The notes under the pieces: model-generated
Told to the model about the DNA's origin: nothing
What the model saw: the letters and a program-made list of their open reading frames with translations, nothing else
The model's database searches: none
Assembly (NCBI RefSeq): GCF_005771405.1
Contig: NZ_VAUA01000006.1
Location: 207,251 to 271,250, forward strand
Source of the DNA: Parasedimentitalea maritima
Lineage (GTDB): Bacteria > Pseudomonadota > Alphaproteobacteria > Rhodobacterales > Rhodobacteraceae
Reading direction: 5' to 3'
Length of the DNA: 64,000 bases
Program-made: the position numbers and the translations under genes
Part shown: positions 36,553 through 47,630 of the stretch, in pieces
How the letters are laid out: each line of letters begins with the position of its first letter
How positions within the stretch are numbered: the stretch's first letter is position 1

Positions 36553-38205
36553 ATGATGCATCCAATTTTTATTGGTATAGATGTGGGGACCGGCAGCGCC
36601 CGCGCTGGCGCCTTTGACCAAAACGGCAGGTTGATCGCGTCTTTTGCTGTTGAGATAGAAACATTCTACCCGCAGCCAGATTTTGTCGAACAGTCATCAA
36701 CCAATATTTGGGAGGCCATTTGCAAAGCGACCCATGCAGTTTTATCCAATGCTGACATTACTGCTGAGCAGGTCAAAGGTATCGGGTTTGACGCGACCTG
36801 CTCTTTGGTGGCGCTAGATCAGGATTTTCAACCCATATCCATTAGCCCATCGGGCGACAACAAACGCAATATAGTCGTTTGGATGGATCATCGCGCCCTG
36901 TCTCAAACCGCCCGCATCAATGCCCAAAAACATCCAATCTTGCAGTTTACCGGCAACGTTATCTCTCCTGAAATGCAGATCCCAAAACTGTTGTGGCTAA
37001 AGGAAAATCTACCGAGCTTATTTGAAAAAACGGCGCACTTTTTCGATCTGCCCGATTGGTTGGTTCATCGCGCTACCGGGACCCAAACCCGATCCCTATG
37101 CAGTGCGACCTGCAAATGGACCTACCAGGGTAAAAATGGCTATTCCGGCGAAGGGTGGGACCGAGAATTCCTCAACTCAGTCGGGCTTGAGCCCTTGTTG
37201 CAGGACAATACCGCCAGAATTGGCAATCACTTTGCAGCACCCGGCGCGGCCATTGACACGGGCCTGACGGACGATGCCGCCAATGAATTAGGGTTGATCG
37301 CTGGCACCCCCGTCGCGGCCAGCTTGATTGATGCCTATGCAGGAGCCTTGGGTACGATGGGCGTTGAAGCCAAGACCCCCAAAGCCAGCAGCGCACGTGT
37401 GGCCCTGATTTCCGGCACCTCAGCCTGCCACATCACCACGACCTCTGAACCCCTATTTGTTCCAGGTGTTTGGGGACCTTACTTTTCAGTCCTGGGTCCG
37501 GATCAATGGGCAAATGAAGCCGGCCAATCCATGGCTGGTGCGTTGATTGATCGGGTCCTTGATGGTCATTCGGCGACCTCAAGTTTGCGACTGCAAGCTG
37601 ACGAGCAAAAGATCAGCCTTTATGACCAGTTAGAACAGGTATTGGCAGAACAGGCCGGCTGTGATGCAGACACCCATACCCTCACCCGACATATTCATAT
37701 TCAGCCAGATTTTCATGGCAACCGTGCGCCTCTGGCGGACCCTCTGCGTAAAGGTGCCATCACCGGTCTGACTAAGGACTGTGGCGTTACTGATCTAGCT
37801 TTACAATATCTCGCCGCACTACAGGCTTTGGCTTATGGCACCCGACAAATCATTGAAGCTATGAATGAAAAAGGTGCCGGTATAGACACAATTGTGGTCA
37901 GCGGTGGTCTGGCCCTCAATGCGCTTTACCTGCGCGAACATGCCGATGCTACTGGTCTGCGCATCTTGCAAACCACCACACAAGAACCGGTCCTACTGGG
38001 CAGCGCCATGCTGGCGGCAACTGCAGCAGGCCAATTTGACACCCTACAAGACGCCATGCGCGAAATGTGCGGACCTGCGCGAACAATCGCCCCACGCAGG
38101 GGTAAACCCCGCGCCTTTCATGACGCCAAATACGCGGTTTTTCTAAAAATGCAGACTGACTTCGCTGCATATCGCGACCTCATGACCTCCCCAGGAGACA
38201 TTTAA
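36553..38205 (+). CDS. FGGY-family carbohydrate kinase (D-ribulokinase-like)
   Basis: 550-aa kinase of the FGGY family. The phosphate loop GIDVGTGSARAGAFD (8-22) and GFDATCSLVALD (79-89) are present; TCSLV is the signature of the D-ribulokinase subgroup and separates it from AraB. The C-terminal half has IVVSGGLALNALYLRE and PVLLGSAMLAATAAG. It would phosphorylate a ketopentose or similar ketose. The next gene starts directly after its stop (TAA ATG). The start may be ATG 36553 or the adjacent ATG at 36556. Its substrate depends on the isomerase-like neighbour. Confidence 0.88.
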   Translation: MMHPIFIGIDVGTGSARAGAFDQNGRLIASFAVEIETFYPQPDFVEQSSTNIWEAICKATHAVLSNADITAEQVKGIGFDATCSLVALDQDFQPISISPSGDNKRNIVVWMDHRALSQTARINAQKHPILQFTGNVISPEMQIPKLLWLKENLPSLFEKTAHFFDLPDWLVHRATGTQTRSLCSATCKWTYQGKNGYSGEGWDREFLNSVGLEPLLQDNTARIGNHFAAPGAAIDTGLTDDAANELGLIAGTPVAASLIDAYAGALGTMGVEAKTPKASSARVALISGTSACHITTTSEPLFVPGVWGPYFSVLGPDQWANEAGQSMAGALIDRVLDGHSATSSLRLQADEQKISLYDQLEQVLAEQAGCDADTHTLTRHIHIQPDFHGNRAPLADPLRKGAITGLTKDCGVTDLALQYLAALQALAYGTRQIIEAMNEKGAGIDTIVVSGGLALNALYLREHADATGLRILQTTTQEPVLLGSAMLAATAAGQFDTLQDAMREMCGPARTIAPRRGKPRAFHDAKYAVFLKMQTDFAAYRDLMTSPGDI

Positions 38206-39810
38206 ATGGACACCCCTGAAATCCTATTGTTCGCCAGCGGTGACTTGCGTGACGGTGCAAATAAAACCTGTTGGCCCGCCCAAGCAGAATTAGAAACCGC
38301 CTTGACCAACGTCGTTGAGGCACGGGGCCGAAAACTCCGTCGTGCCCACTCTTTTGATGCCGCAGCAGGGCACGGGTTCTTGTCCTCACAAAGGGCTGGC
38401 ATGGATGCTTTTGCCGGGATCGACCCCGATGCCCCACTTATCGTGGCCGAAGCCGTCTGGCAGTATTCTCACCACGTTTTACCTGGTCTGATGCACCATC
38501 GCGGGCCAATCCTGACCGTTGCCAACTGGTCTGGACAGTGGCCCGGTCTGGTTGGGATGTTGAACCTGAACGGATCCTTGACTAAGGCCGGTGTGTCCTA
38601 CTCCACACTCTGGAGCGAGACCTTCGAAGATGATTTCTTCTTGGACAGGTTTGACGAATGGCTGACGACCGGCAGTGTCACCCATGATACGTCGCATGTT
38701 TGCGCATTCGATCCGACATCGCCAACCCCTACACAGATCGATGTAGCGAAGAACATTGCAGCAGACATACTCCGCAACAAAGTGATCCTGGGCGTTTTCG
38801 ACGAAGGCTGCATGGGTATGTATAACGCCATTGTGCCTGATGCTCTGATGGCGCCACTTGGCATGTTCAAAGAACGCCTGTCGCAATCCACTCTCTATTA
38901 CGAAACGACGCAGGTCACCGACACTGAGGCCGAAACGGTTCTGACTTGGCTGGAAAGCACTGGCATGCGGTTCCACTTCGGCAGTAATCCGGCAACAGAA
39001 CTGACCCGCAATCAGGTATTGGATCAATGTCGTATGTATATCGCGGCCTGCCGTCTGGCAGATGACTTTGGCTGCGAAGCCATTGGCATCCAGTATCAGC
39101 AGGGTCTCAAAGACCTGTTGCCGGCCTCAGATCTGGTCGAGGGCATGTTGAACAATGACGACCGCCCCCCTGCCCTGACCCAAAGTGGCGCTGCCATACG
39201 GCCCGGGCGGGCCATTGTACATTTTAATGAGGTCGACGAATGCGCCGGGATAGATGGGATTTTGACCAATCGTGTGCACCGGGCCTTGGGGCAACCGGTG
39301 GAAACAACCCTACATGACATTCGGTGGGGCGATCAGGATCGCAGCGGAACTGTTGATGATTTTGTCTGGGTGTTTGAAATCTCAGGTGCAACCCCACCGG
39401 CCCATCACATCGACGGCTGGCGCGGAACCGAAAGCCTGCGTCAACCCGAGATGTATTTTCGACTAGGCGGCGGCACACTGAAAGGCATCGCCAAACCCGG
39501 AGATATTATCTGGTCCCGTCTGTTTGTCGAGGATGATGCCCTGTGCATGGATATTGGGCTTGGCTCGGTTGTGGCCCTGCCTGACGCAGAAACCCAGCGT
39601 CGCAGTCAGACCACCACACCACAATGGCCAATCATGCACGCGGTTTTGCATGGGGTTAGCCGTGATCAGCTGATGTCGCGTCACAAGGCCAACCACATTC
39701 AGGTGGCCTATGCCGTCAGTTCCAAGACGGCGCGTGATGCCGCACTGACCAAAGCCTCCCTCGCAACAGAGCTGGGCATCACAGTGTCATGGTGTGGCAC
39801 TCCGATTTGA
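38206..39810 (+). CDS. L-fucose/arabinose isomerase-family protein
   Basis: 534-aa protein resembling the L-fucose isomerase superfamily. Characteristic stretches are FDEGCMGMYNAI (about 203-214), MYIAACRLADDFGCEAIGIQYQQGLKD, HFNEVDECAG, TTLHDIRWG, DDFVWVFEISG and WPIMHAVLHG, with many conserved acidic and His residues suited to a divalent metal site. It would interconvert an aldose and ketose, feeding the FGGY kinase. AGGAG stands 8 nt before ATG 38206. The assignment rests on remembered family similarity, not on a proven active site. The sugar is unknown; D-arabinose to D-ribulose is one option given the kinase type. Confidence 0.6.
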   Translation: MDTPEILLFASGDLRDGANKTCWPAQAELETALTNVVEARGRKLRRAHSFDAAAGHGFLSSQRAGMDAFAGIDPDAPLIVAEAVWQYSHHVLPGLMHHRGPILTVANWSGQWPGLVGMLNLNGSLTKAGVSYSTLWSETFEDDFFLDRFDEWLTTGSVTHDTSHVCAFDPTSPTPTQIDVAKNIAADILRNKVILGVFDEGCMGMYNAIVPDALMAPLGMFKERLSQSTLYYETTQVTDTEAETVLTWLESTGMRFHFGSNPATELTRNQVLDQCRMYIAACRLADDFGCEAIGIQYQQGLKDLLPASDLVEGMLNNDDRPPALTQSGAAIRPGRAIVHFNEVDECAGIDGILTNRVHRALGQPVETTLHDIRWGDQDRSGTVDDFVWVFEISGATPPAHHIDGWRGTESLRQPEMYFRLGGGTLKGIAKPGDIIWSRLFVEDDALCMDIGLGSVVALPDAETQRRSQTTTPQWPIMHAVLHGVSRDQLMSRHKANHIQVAYAVSSKTARDAALTKASLATELGITVSWCGTPI

Positions 39811-39864
39811 GAACAACGCCTGACCCTAACTTTGTCTCTATATTCAACATTAGAAAGCAATTAC

Positions 39865-40764
39865 ATGCCTCATATCCAACCGCCTGAATCCAGTATATTT
39901 GGTCTTTCGGCCGCTCTGGTTTCTCCCTTCGATTCAAATGGGAACGCAGACCTGGCCAAAACTGCCCAGCACGCCAAAACAGTGGTCGAAAATGGATGTG
40001 ATGGTGTCACACTTTTTGGCACAACAGGCGAAGGATATGGCTTCTCTTTGCCAGAGCGGCGCGCCATTTTGACGGCCGTCGCCGAGGCATTACCTGACGG
40101 AGCACAAATTCATGCTGGTGTGCTGAACCCTTCCATTGACGATGCGGTAGGGTTCGCCCAAGCCGCCTATGAAGACGGCGCCGGTGGTCTCCTACTGGCG
40201 CCACCTTTCTTTATGAAAGATGTGGATGAGGACGGCCTATTCAACTGGTTCGGAACTGTATTCGAAAAAATTGGATCACCCCTCAGAAACGTAATTCTGT
40301 ACCATATTCCTGCCCAGACGGCTGTGCCCCTCTCGGTCTCACTGGTGTCAAGATTACGCGCCGCCTACCCTGACGTTGTCACCGGCATCAAGGACAGTTC
40401 AGGGGATTGGGCAACAACAAAACGATTTCTTACGGCCCATGGAGACATTGCCGTTTTGGTGGGCGATGAACGGTTGTTGCCCAAGGCAATGAGCCATGGT
40501 GCTCAGGGGTCGATCTGCGGAACGGCCAACTTTATCCCCGATCTGTTGCGCCGGATCATTCATGAAGGGGGCGATGGAAAATTAGTATCCGAAATTGTCG
40601 AAGCTGTTGTTGCCCTTCCCGTAACCGCGGCAGTCAAGACACTGACTGCTCATGTCAATCGCGATGCAACCTTTGTACAAATTCGCCCCCCTTTGTCACC
40701 CTTGTCAGCCCCCCAGCGGCAAGCATTGATAGGCTCCTTCGAAGCATTGAGGATCACTGCGTAA
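39865..40764 (+). CDS. Dihydrodipicolinate synthase / N-acetylneuraminate lyase-family aldolase
   Basis: 299-aa class I aldolase of the DapA/NanA family. It has GTTGEG (52-57), ILYHIP with Tyr146, and TGIKDSSGD with Schiff-base Lys176. Its divergence from DapA and its location suggest a catabolic 2-keto-3-deoxy acid aldolase or dehydratase rather than lysine synthesis. ATG 39865 is used; an in-frame start at 39832 has weaker support. About 55 nt follow the isomerase stop. A terminator-like hairpin follows. Confidence 0.85.
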   Translation: MPHIQPPESSIFGLSAALVSPFDSNGNADLAKTAQHAKTVVENGCDGVTLFGTTGEGYGFSLPERRAILTAVAEALPDGAQIHAGVLNPSIDDAVGFAQAAYEDGAGGLLLAPPFFMKDVDEDGLFNWFGTVFEKIGSPLRNVILYHIPAQTAVPLSVSLVSRLRAAYPDVVTGIKDSSGDWATTKRFLTAHGDIAVLVGDERLLPKAMSHGAQGSICGTANFIPDLLRRIIHEGGDGKLVSEIVEAVVALPVTAAVKTLTAHVNRDATFVQIRPPLSPLSAPQRQALIGSFEALRITA

Positions 40765-40781
40765 TTTCTACCAGGCATCGC

Positions 40782-40822
40782 CCCTGATCTCGATACATCT
40801 CACAGCTGGATCAGGGCCTTTT
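40782..40822 (+). terminator. Intrinsic terminator after the aldolase gene
   Basis: CCCTGATC (40782-40789) pairs with GATCAGGG (40809-40816), followed by CCTTTTC. It separates the kinase-isomerase-aldolase genes from gntR. Confidence 0.65.
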
Positions 40823-40831
40823 CGGTTTGTC

Positions 40832-40846
40832 ATATGTGTGACATAT
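40832..40846. promoter_or_regulatory. Candidate GntR autoregulatory operator
   Basis: ATATGT-GTG-ACATAT is a perfect 6-3-6 inverted repeat 64 nt before the gntR start. It contains TGTGACA, also present in TTGTGACAA at 36473 in front of the kinase and TRAP operons. Confidence 0.5.
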
Positions 40847-40909
40847 CTGACCATACAAAACAGCGGCACGATGTTTTGTTTTTATGACCCTCAGTGCCGG
40901 AGAACTCGG

Positions 40910-41611
40910 ATGTCACCTACTGATTCAAAGTCACTTTTGCAGGCGACGAAACCGAACAATCAGCGCGAACAAGCCTATGGAAGCTTTACACAGCATCTAT
41001 TGGCTCGCAATCTTTACCCCGGACAATTTATCTCACAGCGTGAACTGGTTGAGTTGACAGGCCTTGGCCTGGGCGCAATCCGTGAACTTATTCCGCGTCT
41101 CGAGACCGAAGGGTTGATAAAGACCATCCCAAAACGCGGGATGCAAATTGCCCATGTAGATCTTAATTTGATCCGGGACGCCTTTGAGTTTCGTCTGTGT
41201 ATCGAAACCGAAGCCGCAGCCCGTTTTGCACTGGATGCCACCAGCGATGAAATCGCTCAAATCCGAGCACAACATCAGGCAATCATTGAACAATGTCAGG
41301 AACCCGCCGCTTCTATTGATGCCCCTGCTGATTTCATTGCTCAGGCCCAAGCTGTTGATTGGGGGTTTCACACAACAGTGGTTGATGCACTTGGCAACCG
41401 GATCATTAGCGATGCCTACCGGGTCAATATGATCAAAATTCGACTGATCAAGCAGGAACAGACGCAGCTCAGACCATCGGTTCTGCTGCCCACAATGCTG
41501 GAACATATGGACGTCATCGACGCGATGGAGACCCGTAACTCTGAACAGGCAACAGCATTGATGCGCAAACATATTATCGGCGCCCGCAACCGGGCTTTAG
41601 AAAAGCGGTAG
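40910..41611 (+). CDS. GntR-family regulator with FCD domain
   Basis: 233 aa with an N-terminal winged helix (QREQAYGSFTQHLLARNLYPG, SQRELVELTGL, AIRELIPRLETEGLI, PKRGMQIA) and a C-terminal FCD ligand-binding domain whose metal-site residues include the D/H positions in FHTTVVDALGNRII. ATG 40910 has CGGAG 7 nt upstream; the in-frame start at 40838 overlaps the operator-like repeat and is rejected. It probably controls the adjacent sugar kinase/TRAP genes in response to a sugar acid or intermediate. Confidence 0.9.
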   Translation: MSPTDSKSLLQATKPNNQREQAYGSFTQHLLARNLYPGQFISQRELVELTGLGLGAIRELIPRLETEGLIKTIPKRGMQIAHVDLNLIRDAFEFRLCIETEAAARFALDATSDEIAQIRAQHQAIIEQCQEPAASIDAPADFIAQAQAVDWGFHTTVVDALGNRIISDAYRVNMIKIRLIKQEQTQLRPSVLLPTMLEHMDVIDAMETRNSEQATALMRKHIIGARNRALEKR

Positions 41612-41724
41612 CCACCACACCAGGTCTTTAGTTGGTGAATGAGAGCCCCAGGGCATTAGCTTCACCGCCCTGTTTTCTGACTTTTTTCGTTGACCCATCT
41701 GTTTTCCTCGTCTAGCCGGTCCCT

Positions 41725-41826
41725 ATGCAGGGGAGTCCCACCTAAGGGACTGAGAGGCGTTCAGGACATCTGTCCGGTGGCGCGACCCTTTGAACCTGAC
41801 CCAGTTGACACTGGCGTAGGAAGCGA
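41725..41826 (+). ncRNA. TPP riboswitch (THI element)
   Basis: The thi-box consensus is clear: CAGGGGAG (41728-41735), CTGAGAGG (41750-41757), ACCCTTTGAACCTGA (41785-41799) and CACTGGCGTAGGAAG (about 41809-41823). It lies in the thiC leader and binds thiamine pyrophosphate to turn the thi operon off. Confidence 0.95.
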
Positions 41827-41875
41827 GGCGCGCGACGGGCCGGGATCAATCCCCCAACCTTCATTCGCCTAACTG

Positions 41876-41896
41876 GGGGACTCTGTCCCCTTGTTT
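41876..41896 (+). terminator. Hairpin in the thiC leader, possible riboswitch expression platform
   Basis: GGGGAC (41876-41881), loop TCT, GTCCCC (41885-41890), then TTGTTT. It lies about 50 nt after the aptamer and 55 nt before the thiC ATG, a suitable place for TPP-dependent transcription termination. Confidence 0.6.
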
Positions 41897-41926
41897 CCAG
41901 CCAAACCTCATCTGGTGTTTTTTTGA

Positions 41927-44684
<2,758 letters not shown>

Positions 44685-44688
<4 letters not shown>

Positions 44689-44882
44689 AAATCACTGTAA
44701 ATGCCCAAGACCATGAGGTCGCCAGCACAACCCTTGCCGCTGTTCTTTTGGAGTTGGAAATTACAAAGCCAGCCATCGCGACCGCGCTAAACAGCGTCTT
44801 TGTCCCTCGCGAAGAACGGCCAGCAACAACATTAAGTGAAGGGGACCGGATCGAAATTCTGGCTCCCATGCAGGGTGGTTGA
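44685..44882 (+). CDS. thiS: Sulfur carrier protein ThiS
   Basis: 65-aa ubiquitin-like protein ending in GG (MQGG), which is adenylated and thiocarboxylated to donate sulfur to ThiG. It has the ThiS start ([19 protein letters not shown]) and [13 protein letters not shown]. It overlaps thiO by ATGA. No thiF follows in this operon. Confidence 0.94.
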
Positions 44883-44883
44883 C

Positions 44884-45651
44884 ATGCAAATTTATGATAC
44901 AGAAATCAACTCGCGGCTGCTGGTGGGGACTGCGCAATATCCCTCACCTGCCGTTCTGGTGGATGCGATCAACAGCTGTCGCTGCGAAATCGTCACCGTT
45001 TCCCTACGCCGCGAAAATGCTGATGGGTCAGGTACTGGTTTTTGGGATACCTTACGCCAGACGGGAACCCGGATACTGCCCAACACGGCAGGATGCCATT
45101 CAGTGCAGGAGGCGGTGACCACCGCCCAAATGGCGCGTGAGCTGTTTAGGACCAACTGGATCAAACTTGAAGTCATTGGCCACGCCGACAACTTACAGCC
45201 CGACGTATTTGGACTCGTCGAAGCAGCGCGTATTCTCTGCGCCCAGGGGTTTCAAGTGTTCCCTTACACCACCGATGATCTGGTAGTTGGTGAAAAACTG
45301 CTAGAGGCCGGCTGCGAGGTGCTGATGCCCTGGGGTGCTCCTATCGGATCTGGTCAGGGGCTGCGTAATCCCGATGCTTTGCGGGGTATGCGCGCACATT
45401 TCCCCAATGTGCCGCTGATCGTCGATGCCGGAATTGGACGCCCATCTGATGCCTGTCAGGCAATGGAACTGGGCATGGACGCGGTGCTACTAAACACCGC
45501 CATCGCCAAGGCCGGGGACCCGGCAGCCATGGCACAAGCGATGGCACAGGCAGTCGATGCAGGACGAGCTGGCTACCTTGCCGATCCAATGGAGCGACGC
45601 AATATGGCAATCCCTTCAACCCCGATACTTGGAATGGCAGAGTTGGCGTAA
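44884..45651 (+). CDS. thiG: Thiazole synthase
   Basis: 255-aa TIM-barrel enzyme condensing DXP, iminoglycine and ThiS thiocarboxylate. It shows [44 protein letters not shown] with Schiff-base Lys94, and [15 protein letters not shown] 44884 is one base after the thiS stop and gives the normal length; an earlier in-frame start lies inside thiS. Its stop overlaps thiE (TAATG). Confidence 0.96.
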   Translation: MQIYDTEINSRLLVGTAQYPSPAVLVDAINSCRCEIVTVSLRRENADGSGTGFWDTLRQTGTRILPNTAGCHSVQEAVTTAQMARELFRTNWIKLEVIGHADNLQPDVFGLVEAARILCAQGFQVFPYTTDDLVVGEKLLEAGCEVLMPWGAPIGSGQGLRNPDALRGMRAHFPNVPLIVDAGIGRPSDACQAMELGMDAVLLNTAIAKAGDPAAMAQAMAQAVDAGRAGYLADPMERRNMAIPSTPILGMAELA

Positions 45652-46244
45652 TGGAACGGTTTTATCTGATTGCGGGCCATGTAGCCCAAGTCGAATTGTT
45701 GGTGCCACAGGGCGTCAAACTGGTGCAGCTTAGAATAAAGGATCAACCCAAAGCCGAAGTGACACGACAGATCGCTCGTGCCCGCGACTTCTGCGCCGTA
45801 CATGGCGCGCAACTGGTGGTAAATGACTATTGGCAGGCGGCGCTGGATTTGCGCTGCAGTTTTGTCCACCTTGGGCAGGAAGACATGGAAACGGCTGACC
45901 TGGCCGCCCTGCGTCGAGCTGGTATACGTTACGGTCTGTCCACCCATGACGAGACCGAACTAGACCGTGCACTATCCCATGATCCCACTTACGTGGCCCT
46001 TGGACCGGTCTATCCCACCCTGCTCAAGAAAATGAAATGGGGTCCACAGGGGTTAGACCGGGTAGCCCAGTGGAAGGCAATGGCAGGGGCAACACCGTTG
46101 GTAGCAATTGGCGGGATGACACCTGAACGTCTGCCTGGTGTATTTGCTGCCGGTGCCGATAGTGTTGCCGTTGTAACTGACATCCAGACCGCAAATGACC
46201 CCGAGGCCCGCACCCGCGAGTGGATCAGGACATGCGCATTATGA
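45651..46244 (+). CDS. thiE: Thiamine-phosphate synthase
   Basis: 197-aa enzyme joining HMP diphosphate to thiazole phosphate. It has VNDYWQAALDL (the ND motif near residue 59), VHLGQEDM, GLSTHDETELDRAL, VALGPVYPT and PLVAIGGMTPERLPGVFAAGADSVAVVTDI. This is a shorter, alphaproteobacterial variant. It is coupled to thiG and thiD by start/stop overlaps. Confidence 0.92.
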   Translation: MERFYLIAGHVAQVELLVPQGVKLVQLRIKDQPKAEVTRQIARARDFCAVHGAQLVVNDYWQAALDLRCSFVHLGQEDMETADLAALRRAGIRYGLSTHDETELDRALSHDPTYVALGPVYPTLLKKMKWGPQGLDRVAQWKAMAGATPLVAIGGMTPERLPGVFAAGADSVAVVTDIQTANDPEARTREWIRTCAL

Positions 46245-46957
46245 ACAACATATTGGCTATCGCTGGTACGGACAGCAGCGGTGGCGCGGGCCTAACCCGT
46301 GACTCCGCAACAGCTCAGGAATTGGGATTTAGGGTTAAGCCCGTAGTGACGTCGGTAACGGTTCAAACCGATAAGTCGTTTATAGACAGCCATGCCGTCC
46401 CACCCCCTGTCATCAAGGCACAACTTGAAGCAGCCCTACAGGGTACAAAACCTGCCGCTGTTAAAATTGGAATGTTGGGAACAGCGGAGACCGCCGGTAC
46501 CGTATTAAGCTCGCTGTCTGGTTATTGCGGCCCCGTCATCCTAGATCCGGTTCTTAAATCCAGCTCGGGCGGTACCCTCTTTTCCGGCCGAGACATCTAC
46601 AGGCTTTTTGCCATCACCACAGTTTTAACGCCCAACTTAGACGAAGCTGCCATCTTGACCAGCCGCGCCAAGGCCAGCGATGAAGATGAGGTCAAAAAAC
46701 AGGCTGAAATTTTACTGGCTCAGGGGGCCGCGGCTGTTCTGATCAAAGGCGGCCATGCAGATGGCTTTGACTGTGTTGATCATGTTTTTAGTCCAGAGCA
46801 CCATGTCAGACTTGTCGCCCCGAGATTGACCCAAGCCAAACGTGGTACCGGCTGCACGCTGTCAACCGCTATCGCCTGTAATCTTGCCTCCGGGCATAAC
46901 TTGTCAGAAGCATGTCGCTTGGCCAAAGACTATGTTCACCAATGGCTACAGCGCTAA
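46241..46957 (+). CDS. thiD: Hydroxymethylpyrimidine / HMP-phosphate kinase
   Basis: 238-aa ribokinase-fold kinase. It has AGTDSSGGAGLTRDSATAQELG near the start, KIGMLGTAETA, ILDPVLKSSSGG, LTPNLDEAAIL, VLIKGGHADG, and RGTGCTLSTAIACNLASG with the catalytic Cys. Its N-terminal region is somewhat unlike E. coli ThiD. ATG 46241 overlaps the thiE stop. It is the last gene of the operon. Confidence 0.9.
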   Translation: MNNILAIAGTDSSGGAGLTRDSATAQELGFRVKPVVTSVTVQTDKSFIDSHAVPPPVIKAQLEAALQGTKPAAVKIGMLGTAETAGTVLSSLSGYCGPVILDPVLKSSSGGTLFSGRDIYRLFAITTVLTPNLDEAAILTSRAKASDEDEVKKQAEILLAQGAAAVLIKGGHADGFDCVDHVFSPEHHVRLVAPRLTQAKRGTGCTLSTAIACNLASGHNLSEACRLAKDYVHQWLQR

Positions 46958-47002
46958 TTTGAGTGCAGGTCAAGCATCTATAAAATGGTCTTAAATACAA
47001 TC

Positions 47003-47032
47003 TGGCCGCCACGAAGTTAAACGCAGCGGCCA
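47003..47032. terminator. Hairpin between convergent thiD and cheD
   Basis: TGGCCGC (47003-47009) and GCGGCCA (47026-47032) form a 7-bp stem in the 100-base convergent gap. It lacks a T run. Confidence 0.45.
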
Positions 47033-47057
47033 AGTGTCATAGATCGTTTTGCTGCAG

Positions 47058-47606
47058 TTAGAACAGTGTCACGGCACCAACGTCTGTTGGCACTGGCGCT
47101 GGTTTCGCCGCTGCGCGTTCCTGCTCGCCCAAACGGCGATCGTTCTCAACGCGGGTTTGTTGCGCATTGCCGGTCACAGGATGGAATCGCACCCTGCGGG
47201 CAGAGGTGCCTCCTACGCTGGATGATACACACGAAATCCCTTCATCACGCAGAAACCGTTGCACAAATTCAGCATTCGACAGACCGATGTCAGACAGGTT
47301 GGCTGACATCTTTGCACCGCCAAAAACCTTAGCCTTCAAATGTTGTCGCGTCGCCCCTTTCTTGAGCACGCCGTTGATCAACAGTTCCATGGCATGAACG
47401 CCATAGCGCGCATTTTTGCTGTCCTGGCTGCTGGTGCTGGGCAACAGAAAATGATTCATCCCACCTACACCATTTTCGGCGTCATAAAGACAGGCCGCGA
47501 TGCAGGATCCCAGCACGGTAGAAAACATAACCGTTGGGCTGTTCGACACACGGTATTCACCCTGCAGAACTGTGACTGAAGAAGTGTTTGCAAATACAGA
47601 GCTCAA
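47058..47606 (-). CDS. cheD: Chemoreceptor glutamine deamidase CheD
   Basis: 182-aa CheD that deamidates glutamines in chemoreceptors and so prepares methylation sites. The catalytic triad is visible: Thr30 and Cys35 in STVLGSCIAACLYD, and His52 in GGMNHFLLP. Further motifs are RYGVHAMELLINGVLKKGA and KVFGGAKM. The C-terminus carries a charged extension. It lies 24 nt after cheB on the same strand and next to three chemoreceptor genes. Confidence 0.93.
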   Translation of the reverse strand: MSSVFANTSSVTVLQGEYRVSNSPTVMFSTVLGSCIAACLYDAENGVGGMNHFLLPSTSSQDSKNARYGVHAMELLINGVLKKGATRQHLKAKVFGGAKMSANLSDIGLSNAEFVQRFLRDEGISCVSSSVGGTSARRVRFHPVTGNAQQTRVENDRRLGEQERAAAKPAPVPTDVGAVTLF

Positions 47607-47630
47607 AGCGGCTTCCTTCCTGTTATAAGT

